Under the pieces are notes generated by a model. It did no database searches, was not told the origin of the DNA, and worked only from the letters and a program-made list of their open reading frames with translations. A DNA stretch of 64,000 bases from an uncultured Aquimarina sp. GTDB taxonomy: Bacteria; Bacteroidota; Bacteroidia; Flavobacteriales; Flavobacteriaceae. Position numbers and translations under genes: made by a program. The DNA lies in the NCBI GenBank assembly GCA_947492105.1, contig CANLMN010000006.1, positions 62,001 through 126,000 on the forward strand, given 5' to 3'. This document shows, piece by piece, positions 1 to 7,125 of this stretch (positions are counted from its first letter, which is position 1; every line of letters starts with the position of its first letter).

Positions 1-989
1 CCCAAATGCCATCCGTGGTCACCCCATAATACTACAATCGTGTTTTCTGCCAAACCAAGTACTTCCAATTCTCTAAGTACTTCGCCTACCATTTGATCGA
101 CGTAACTCACACAGGCATAATAGCCATGACGCATCATTTTATGAAATGCCTCTGTCTTAGGTTTATAGTCTCCAAAACTATAGCTTTTAAACTCACCACT
201 ACCTCTTAATAAACTGGGTGCATTTTCTGGCAACTCGCGGTTGTCTGCTATCTCAATAGTAGCTCTATCGTACAAATCCCAATATTTCTTAGGCGCATAA
301 AACGGCATATGAGGGCGAAAGAACCCGCAAGCCATAAAAAAAGATTCCCCAGAGGCTTTAAAACGACGTAAATCACTAATCGTTTTTTGTGCTATTTTAT
401 AATCTGGATAGCCCGTCTCATCAACGTCTGGCGCTTCGTAAATACGGCCATTACCAGATTTCATCAGTACGTCGTTAGTCGTAGGATCGTAAGCTACACG
501 ATGCCCTCCTGGAGGCATCCATGGGTTGCGACTCCAACTCGCTTCCTGAACATCTTTGTTGTAGTGAAAAATCTTTCCGTTAGAAATACAGGTATACCCC
601 GCTTCTTTAAAAACCCCAGGTAATGTTTTGGCATTCGGCACATCCTCTTGGGCTTTTGCTTTATAGTCTATAAAACGGGTTTTGGTAGGTAAAATACCCG
701 TGAGTAAACTGGCTCTAGAAGCACCACAAACTGGCACATTACAATAAGCGCGATTAAACACCAAGGCTTCTTTTGCAAACTGATCTATGTTTGGCGATTT
801 TATTTGTGGTGCGCCATAGCATCCTAATTCGGGTCTTAAATCGTCTATAGCAATAAAGAGTACGTTTTTAGGCTTTTGATCTTGGTTTTGACTTTGCTTT
901 TGAGTAACTACCGCGTTTTCTTTGGGTTTACATGCTACCAAAAGCAGTATTGCACTACCTATACATATTAAAAATTTGTTCATCATCAT
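1..989 (-). CDS. S1 family sulfatase, iduronate-2-sulfatase-like (partial, C-terminus outside window)
   Basis: Exolytic-type sulfate ester hydrolase of the S1 formylglycine family, cut by the left edge of the window. The visible N-terminal part begins with a lipoprotein signal ending LLLVAC. It is followed by the metal-binding IAIDDLRPELGCYG motif and the formylglycine motif CGASR at about residue 86, and reaches GDHGWHLG at the window edge. These motifs resemble the iduronate-2-sulfatase group (S1_7 in SulfAtlas terms; subfamily is my estimate). Three in-frame ATGs stand in a row at 981-989, so the start could be any of them. The gap to the upstream sulfatase is 2 bases, so the two are almost certainly cotranscribed. 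A role in desulfating rhamnose or uronate residues of imported oligosaccharides is inferred from context. Confidence 0.9.
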   Translation of the reverse strand, partial: MMMNKFLICIGSAILLLVACKPKENAVVTQKQSQNQDQKPKNVLFIAIDDLRPELGCYGAPQIKSPNIDQFAKEALVFNRAYCNVPVCGASRASLLTGILPTKTRFIDYKAKAQEDVPNAKTLPGVFKEAGYTCISNGKIFHYNKDVQEASWSRNPWMPPGGHRVAYDPTTNDVLMKSGNGRIYEAPDVDETGYPDYKIAQKTISDLRRFKASGESFFMACGFFRPHMPFYAPKKYWDLYDRATIEIADNRELPENAPSLLRGSGEFKSYSFGDYKPKTEAFHKMMRHGYYACVSYVDQMVGEVLRELEVLGLAENTIVVLWGDHGWHL

Positions 990-991
990 TT

Positions 992-2491
992 TTACCAGTG
1001 TTTTATAATAGTGTAATCGTCTTCGCTTAGGGTGTTCTTTATAGCATCAGGAATTTTTCGTCTAGGCGTATCTTGATCTAGCTTAAACCCTTTTTTACCT
1101 TTGGCGGTAATTAACGGCATGTTTCCTATGGTGTCATCTAAGAAATCGCCCTGTGCTTTCATCCAAGCAAATAAATCCTTTTTTAAGGTGGCTTTAATCG
1201 CTTGTAGTTTGGGATCGTTTGCTAAGTTTTTTTGTTCAAAAGGATCATTTTGTACATCGTAAAGCACTTCTAAAGGCTCGTTTTTAAATTTAGTAGCGCC
1301 GCGTTTTATAAAATAATCAACATTCGGTTTCCCTGTTAAATTTTTATCTAAAACTTCAATCGAATTAAAATTACGAATGTATTTATAGCGGGTATTACGT
1401 ATCATTCTTGAAGGAAAAACTTCTGAATTCAAGATATTTTGATTCGTTCTTACCCCATAAATGTAGGTATTCACTGGAGCATCTTTACCTTCTAATAAGG
1501 GTAAAAAACTCTTTCCATCCATATCGTCTGTAGACTTGCTTCCTGCTATATTCATAAACGTAGGCAACACATCGGTATAATGTACCAACTGATTTGATGT
1601 TGTTCCTGCTTTTATCACTTTAGGCCATCTTACTACAAAAGGTACTTTTAAGCCTATATCTTTTACGGTAAATTTACCCGAAACCCCATGATCTGCACTG
1701 TAAATAAATAAGGTATTATCATCTAAATAACTATCGACCAATTCCAGTACTTTTTCAATTTGGGTATTATCTTCTTCGATACTTCGGTAATAGCCTGCTT
1801 TCTTTTTTACAAAGGCCTTATCGGTTTTCTTTTTTTCATTAAATGGAAAAAATTTAATATCCGCTGCCTTTGCATTTTTAACGTCAAAATACTTTCCATG
1901 CGGGTATTTTGATGTGATAAACATACAAAATGGCTTTTTTGTAGTTTTAAAATAATGCGCCATACTATCTAATGGAATATAAGCTCTAGGCACATCTTTT
2001 TTGGGTACTGGTGCCCATTCGCGATCCCAATCGTAAACACTAGCTGGTTTTACGTGACTTTTTCCTGCCAAAACAACCTCGTAACCCAATTTACGCATTC
2101 TAGACGTCACGCTTTCTATAGTAGGTCGTGTGGCACTATGATTGGCAAAACAACCATTTTTTAAAGGATAATTTCCTGTAAAAATCTGCGACCGGCTTGG
2201 CGCACAAATAGCTTGTGCTGTAAACGCATTCGTAAATAGCATCCCTTCTTTAGCCAAACGGTCTACGGCAGAGGTATTTACTTTTTCATTACCGTAACAA
2301 CCATAATCGTAGACATCTTGATCATCTGCCAAATAAAAAATCATATTTGGCAGAGACGTTTTTGTTTCTGCTGTATCGGCTTTAGACACCGTTTTTGGTC
2401 TCGCATTCATTTGTTTGATTCCAGAACACGCTATAAGTATAGCGGCTACACAGGTTAGAGTTCCTAAAATCAATATTTTTTTATGCTTCAT
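992..2491 (-). CDS. S1 family sulfatase, lipoprotein
   Basis: Sulfatase of about 499 residues. The frame opens further upstream with a TTG, but the ATG at 2491 gives a clean lipoprotein signal (ILIAC) and 12 bases of spacing to the previous gene, so I chose it. The N-terminal metal site reads LADDQDVYDYGCYG and the formylglycine motif is CAPSR with Cys near residue 96. GKSH follows as the expected Lys/His pair and SADHG as the distal metal ligand. The overall pattern recalls the sulfamidase-like subfamily S1_8, but I cannot confirm the subfamily by eye. It is likely anchored in the periplasm or outer membrane and acts on sulfated oligosaccharides of the locus. Confidence 0.9.
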   Translation of the reverse strand: MKHKKILILGTLTCVAAILIACSGIKQMNARPKTVSKADTAETKTSLPNMIFYLADDQDVYDYGCYGNEKVNTSAVDRLAKEGMLFTNAFTAQAICAPSRSQIFTGNYPLKNGCFANHSATRPTIESVTSRMRKLGYEVVLAGKSHVKPASVYDWDREWAPVPKKDVPRAYIPLDSMAHYFKTTKKPFCMFITSKYPHGKYFDVKNAKAADIKFFPFNEKKKTDKAFVKKKAGYYRSIEEDNTQIEKVLELVDSYLDDNTLFIYSADHGVSGKFTVKDIGLKVPFVVRWPKVIKAGTTSNQLVHYTDVLPTFMNIAGSKSTDDMDGKSFLPLLEGKDAPVNTYIYGVRTNQNILNSEVFPSRMIRNTRYKYIRNFNSIEVLDKNLTGKPNVDYFIKRGATKFKNEPLEVLYDVQNDPFEQKNLANDPKLQAIKATLKKDLFAWMKAQGDFLDDTIGNMPLITAKGKKGFKLDQDTPRRKIPDAIKNTLSEDDYTIIKHW

Positions 2492-2503
2492 AATCTTCAA
2501 TTC

Positions 2504-4144
2504 TTATTTTCCATATGCTTTTACCGCATCTTTTTTAGGATAAGGTACGTTTGCACCATTTTTCACCCAGGTTCCTGTTGGTGCTTTGTTTGATTTTAGC
2601 CATGCCAACATATCTGCATTCATTTTCAAAGCGATATTTAATTGCTTCTTTGTAGGCTTATCTAAAAGGTTCTTTTTTTCCGAGAGGTCACTATTCAAAT
2701 GGTACATGGCAAAGGTTTCTGTTTCATAAAAATAAAATAGCTTGTAGTAGTCGCTTCCAACTCGTGTTTGAACGAGTGTTGAAGGCGAAAAGCGTTCATC
2801 CATATAGCCCGGCAAATGCCAAAACAAATTTTCACGTGATAACCATTTTTCTTCGCCTTTAAGAATTTTGGTAAAAGAGACCCCATCGTATTGGGGTGAA
2901 CTGCCATCGGGTTTCTCTAGTTTTGATAAATCTACGCCAGTAAATTCAGCCAATGTGGGTAAAAAATCAATACAGTGTACCGCTTGGTTTGTTACCGTGT
3001 TTTCTTTAATAACACCCGGATATCTAAAAATTAAAGGTACTCTAATACCGCCTTCTGTTAACGTTCCTTTTTTCCCTGTCAGTGGTTTATTGTCTTTTAA
3101 CCCGCCATTATCTGAATAAACGATAAAAATCGTATTGTTGGTAATGTCATCCGAGAAATCACCATCGCCATTCGGATCTTTTATTGCACGGTTAATCTTG
3201 CCGATATTTTGATCCAAAAGCTCAATCATAGACGCATATTCTGCCAAACGCTCATTTAAACCTCGTTTTCTGTATTTTTCAGTCAAATCTTTTCGACCTA
3301 CAACTTTAGAATGTACCGCATGAAAAGGTACATATAAAAAGAATGGCTGATCGCTATTCGCATTTTCTTTGATATAATCTACTGAAAAATCACCGATCGC
3401 ATCTGTGAGGTGTTTTGGAGTTCCGTCTAAAAGGGGTAACTCACTTCGAGAAGCATACGGCTTAAGAATCGTATTGATATAATTTTTATCATAAGGTTTT
3501 GCATATTTATCTACGTATTTGGACTTAAAAGTCCAACCTTTACGGTCAGATTCTAATGCCAAATAATACGATTTCGTACGCTTCCCATCTACAGGCGCAG
3601 CGATGATATGATGGATATCGGCTGGTAAATCAATACCAAAGTCCCCTACCAAAGGATGTGGTGTACCATGACTCTTACCGATAAAAGCGGTTTTGTAACC
3701 TTGGGTTTTAAGCGCATCAAAAATGTTAATGCCATCCTCTGCAATTACTTTTTTCTGCTGAAACGGTTTTATTGGCAAATTAGGGAATCCTTTTGTTCTT
3801 TTATCTTGCCTGCTCAAAGAGCCTACGTTATATACCTGATTATCTGCCCCTGTAGGATACTGCCCGCTAATTAGAGAAGCTCTGGAAGGCGCACAGTTTT
3901 GGTTGGTGTACGCATAAGTAAAAGACATCCCTTCTGATGCTAATTGATCGATTACAGGTGTTTCGTATCGTTTAGAACCTCTACCGCCATTGGTATTACC
4001 TGTGCTCACATCTACCCATCCTAAATCATCGGCAAATAATAATACGATATTGGGTTTTGCTTTTTTTTCTGTTTTAGATTGAGAGAAAGCCAATAGCGGT
4101 GCTACTGCTAGAACACCTATTGTAATCTTTGAAATTAAGCGCAT
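2504..4144 (-). CDS. S1 family sulfatase, arylsulfatase A-like, secreted
   Basis: A 546-residue sulfatase with a type I signal peptide (cleavage near LLAFSQS) rather than a lipobox. Motifs in order are LFADDLGWVDVS (metal ligands), CAPSRASLISG with the formylglycine Cys at 84, GKSHG, and YSDNGG with GKKGTLTEGG, the last typical of arylsulfatase A-like enzymes. The long insert between residues 110 and 240 is typical of this broad class. The neighbouring sulfatases on both sides are in the same direction, but the 83-base gap upstream is larger than the others in this run. Substrate position (for example Rha3S or a uronate sulfate) cannot be read from the sequence. Confidence 0.9.
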   Translation of the reverse strand: MRLISKITIGVLAVAPLLAFSQSKTEKKAKPNIVLLFADDLGWVDVSTGNTNGGRGSKRYETPVIDQLASEGMSFTYAYTNQNCAPSRASLISGQYPTGADNQVYNVGSLSRQDKRTKGFPNLPIKPFQQKKVIAEDGINIFDALKTQGYKTAFIGKSHGTPHPLVGDFGIDLPADIHHIIAAPVDGKRTKSYYLALESDRKGWTFKSKYVDKYAKPYDKNYINTILKPYASRSELPLLDGTPKHLTDAIGDFSVDYIKENANSDQPFFLYVPFHAVHSKVVGRKDLTEKYRKRGLNERLAEYASMIELLDQNIGKINRAIKDPNGDGDFSDDITNNTIFIVYSDNGGLKDNKPLTGKKGTLTEGGIRVPLIFRYPGVIKENTVTNQAVHCIDFLPTLAEFTGVDLSKLEKPDGSSPQYDGVSFTKILKGEEKWLSRENLFWHLPGYMDERFSPSTLVQTRVGSDYYKLFYFYETETFAMYHLNSDLSEKKNLLDKPTKKQLNIALKMNADMLAWLKSNKAPTGTWVKNGANVPYPKKDAVKAYGK

Positions 4145-4227
4145 TACATTTATTTTTATTTGATTTTTACTTTTTTTTGATATGATATCTATAAATTTTA
4201 AACTTCAATTTGATACATCAACACCAA

Positions 4228-5754
4228 TTATCGGTCTGCTCCAATTACCTTTACAGGCGTTTTTTGAGCGCCGTTTACACGTTTTTTCTGCGCTACAAAA
4301 TAAGGCTGAAAGGTATAATTTGAAGCTGCATCCCAAATGACATTTTTCTGAGGCAACAGCGCTTTTAACGCCTTCTTTTCAATATTAAATTTTGTATTAC
4401 CAGCTTCATTATGCCATTCATTTGGATCTACACGATGGTTGTAAAATTCTTCTGTACCATCTTCATAGCGAATGTATCTATAGTCATCTTTTTTTATAGC
4501 ATGATTATTCATCGCAAAGGTAGTAATTGCATAAGACTCTGTCACACCTTTATCGCTTTGCATCATAGCGACCAAACTCTTGCCTTCGTTTCTGGTGTAG
4601 GCAGGCAGCCCACTTAATTCTAAAAGCGTCGGATAGATAGAAAGCATTTCTACTGGTGCTGTTATTTTTTTGCCTTTAGGCACATTAGGGCCTGCCAATA
4701 ATAAAGGGGCTTTGGTTGCCGTTTCCCAAAGTGCATGTTTGGCAAAAGTGCCTTTTTCTCCTAAACGGTAGCCATGATCAGACCATAAAACAACGATGGT
4801 GTTATCGGCATGTTTACTACGTTCTAAAGCATCTAAAACGCGTCCTAATTCATAATCCACATAACTCATACAGGCCAAATAGGCTTGCACAATCTTTTTC
4901 CATTCCCCACTCCCCTTTGCCCATTCTGTAGATGGCATCATGGGTAAGTCGTTTATTTGCAAGCCAATGTTTGGAATGTCTTTTAAATCATCGGCCAAAT
5001 AAGGTGGTGTTTGTATGCCTTCTAAAGGATGCATATCAAACCATTTTTGAGGCACATACAAAGGGACATGCACACGTAAAAATCCCAATCCCATAAAAAA
5101 AGGTTTGTCGTACTGGCGTTGCAAACGTTCTACTGCCCAATTTACCGATTGGTGATCTGGCATTAGGCTGTCTTGCTCTGGAAAAGCGCCCCAATCTGTA
5201 CTGGTACGCCCATGAGTGCCTTTTATGCCTTTTCCAAATCCATCCCAGACAAATCGCTTTTTTGGATAAGGTCCAAAACCTTTTACACGGCCTCCAGACT
5301 CGTCAAAAACACCATCAGGCGCGTGTATATGAAACAGCTTACCAACCCCCATCGTATGATACCCATTTTGCTTAAAATACTCGGGGAGAAAGGTGATATC
5401 TTTAGTTGCAGGATTCCCTGCTCTTCTAATTTTGTTATCAGGCGTCATGCCATAAATCCCTGTTGTCGACGGACGTAAACCCGTCATCACAGAAGCACGC
5501 GAAGGTCCACATAAAGGAGCTTGAACATGGGCATTAGTAAAAGTAACGCCCATTTTTGCCAACCTCTCAAAATTAGGGGTTTTAGCATTGGAATAGCCAT
5601 CGATTGGCGTTATCCAATTGTTTAGATCATCCACCGCAATGAACAGCACATTGGGATGGGGTGTTACAACTTTCTTTTCGACCTGTTTTTTTGTAGCACA
5701 TGAAAACATAAGTCCCACTACGGCAATCACCATCCAATAATTATGTTTCGGCAT
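4228..5754 (-). CDS. S1 family sulfatase, iduronate-2-sulfatase-like lipoprotein
   Basis: Sulfatase of about 508 residues. An ATG exists at 5781 but would overlap the end of the upstream gene and delay the signal sequence. The ATG at 5754 places the lipobox (GLMFSC) at residue 19 and leaves 7 bases to the previous stop codon, so it is preferred. The formylglycine motif is CGPSR near Cys82 in the context APLCGPSRASVMTG. FIAVDDLNNW is the first metal site, GKLFH supplies the Lys/His pair, and WSDHGYRLGEKG is the distal metal loop. This set is characteristic of iduronate-2-sulfatase-like S1_7 enzymes, a family often found in ulvan loci. Sits between two other sulfatases in a tight run. Confidence 0.9.
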   Translation of the reverse strand: MPKHNYWMVIAVVGLMFSCATKKQVEKKVVTPHPNVLFIAVDDLNNWITPIDGYSNAKTPNFERLAKMGVTFTNAHVQAPLCGPSRASVMTGLRPSTTGIYGMTPDNKIRRAGNPATKDITFLPEYFKQNGYHTMGVGKLFHIHAPDGVFDESGGRVKGFGPYPKKRFVWDGFGKGIKGTHGRTSTDWGAFPEQDSLMPDHQSVNWAVERLQRQYDKPFFMGLGFLRVHVPLYVPQKWFDMHPLEGIQTPPYLADDLKDIPNIGLQINDLPMMPSTEWAKGSGEWKKIVQAYLACMSYVDYELGRVLDALERSKHADNTIVVLWSDHGYRLGEKGTFAKHALWETATKAPLLLAGPNVPKGKKITAPVEMLSIYPTLLELSGLPAYTRNEGKSLVAMMQSDKGVTESYAITTFAMNNHAIKKDDYRYIRYEDGTEEFYNHRVDPNEWHNEAGNTKFNIEKKALKALLPQKNVIWDAASNYTFQPYFVAQKKRVNGAQKTPVKVIGADR

Positions 5755-5761
5755 AGTAATT

Positions 5762-7102
5762 TTATTTTGCTCTAAAAGCATCTATTTGTTTTTTTAATTT
5801 TTCAACGATTTCTGGATGCAGTTCTGCTATATTATTTTTTTCAAATGGATCTTCATCTATGTTAAACAATTCTACCTTGGCCTTTGGTTTTCGTTTTGGA
5901 TCTGGTAGAATTAACTTATACGGTTTTGCTACAGCCATAGTATAAAACAAACTTGATGCCACTGTATTAAAATCGTGTGCATAAATTTCACCAAAAATCG
6001 TTTTTCGCGCTGCCAACTGTTTTTCATTTAAAACACTGATTCCTGGTAAAGCTTTTGGTTTTTCTATATCTAATATATCTAAAACTGTAGGTACCATATC
6101 GATACTACTCACTACGGTTTCTGTATCCATTTTGGGTTTAATTTTACCGGCCCACTTATACATAATTGGAGTACGTATCCCTAAATCATAAGGTGCACGT
6201 TTGGAATTTTTTGCAGAACTGCCGTTATCACTATTTTGTACCCATCCGTTATCACACACATAAACAAACAAGGTGTTTTCTGTAAGCCCTTTGTCTTCTA
6301 TAATATCGAATAATTGACCACAGGTTTCGTCAAACCATTCGCACATGGCCCAGTATTTGGCAAGATACTTAGAATCTGTCTTTTTAGAGTATTTTTCTAG
6401 TAAACGCTTTGGGGGTGTGTGGGGCTTATGTGGCAAAAATGGTGCATACCATAAAAAGAAAGGTTTCTTTTTTTTGAGGGCTAGATCGACATAACTTGTT
6501 AAGGTATCCATACCTTTTCTACCAATTTCTAACCCGTAATCTCCATGACGTCCGCCACGTTTGGGATCGCCATGCGTCATCCCATAGTCAAAACCACCTA
6601 TTTTATGATTCCCGTGCCACCATTTTCCCGTTTGAAAAGAAAGATACCCTTTTTCCTTAAGTAAATCTGGCAGTGTGGTTATATCTTTAAAATCTTCTAT
6701 AACGGCTTCATAATTTTTGGCCCTCCATGCTTTTTTCTCTTCTCTTTTATCTCCAGGTAATTTCTTGTCATTTCCTAAAATACCATGATCTTTGGGATAC
6801 ATTCCTGTGATTATGGTTGCTAAAGAAGGCGAGCATAACGAAGTAGGTACATACCCTTTCTGGAAGGTTAAACTTTCGGAGGCAAATTGATCTAAACGCG
6901 GTGTTTCTATGTTTTTATCGCCCATAAACCCATAATCTGTCCATGACTGATCGTCTGATAAGATAAAAACAATATTTGGTGGAGGTGTTGTTGCCTGAGA
7001 AGACTGCTTACCTTTAATCTTCTTACCTTTTGGTATATTGCCACAAGACAACAGTACCCCCATTATTAAGACAGTAACGCTTACTATTTTAAGTGTTTTC
7101 AT
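5762..7102 (-). CDS. S1-like sulfatase with non-canonical CSPSL maturation motif
   Basis: A 446-residue lipoprotein (lipobox LLSC at Cys20) with a complete S1 sulfatase fold signature: FILSDDQSWTDYG, GKWWHG and VCDNGW. The expected formylglycine motif CxPxR instead reads CSPSLATIITG, with Cys90 kept and Leu at position 94. I rechecked the DNA and there is no frameshift around the site. Arg of this motif is part of what the aerobic formylglycine-generating enzyme recognises and also lies in the active site of canonical family members. The protein may therefore be matured differently, act by another mechanism, or be inactive. It is the shortest complete sulfatase in the window. Located between a GH2 enzyme 23 bases upstream and another sulfatase 7 bases downstream. 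Confidence 0.85.
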   Translation of the reverse strand: MKTLKIVSVTVLIMGVLLSCGNIPKGKKIKGKQSSQATTPPPNIVFILSDDQSWTDYGFMGDKNIETPRLDQFASESLTFQKGYVPTSLCSPSLATIITGMYPKDHGILGNDKKLPGDKREEKKAWRAKNYEAVIEDFKDITTLPDLLKEKGYLSFQTGKWWHGNHKIGGFDYGMTHGDPKRGGRHGDYGLEIGRKGMDTLTSYVDLALKKKKPFFLWYAPFLPHKPHTPPKRLLEKYSKKTDSKYLAKYWAMCEWFDETCGQLFDIIEDKGLTENTLFVYVCDNGWVQNSDNGSSAKNSKRAPYDLGIRTPIMYKWAGKIKPKMDTETVVSSIDMVPTVLDILDIEKPKALPGISVLNEKQLAARKTIFGEIYAHDFNTVASSLFYTMAVAKPYKLILPDPKRKPKAKVELFNIDEDPFEKNNIAELHPEIVEKLKKQIDAFRAK

Positions 7103-7125
7103 TTATAGTTATTTAGATGATTATT

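Noticed and set aside
5762-7102. Frameshift as an explanation of the CSPSL motif
   Set aside because: The reading frame is continuous with good sulfatase motifs on both sides of the site, so a local substitution rather than a shift is present.
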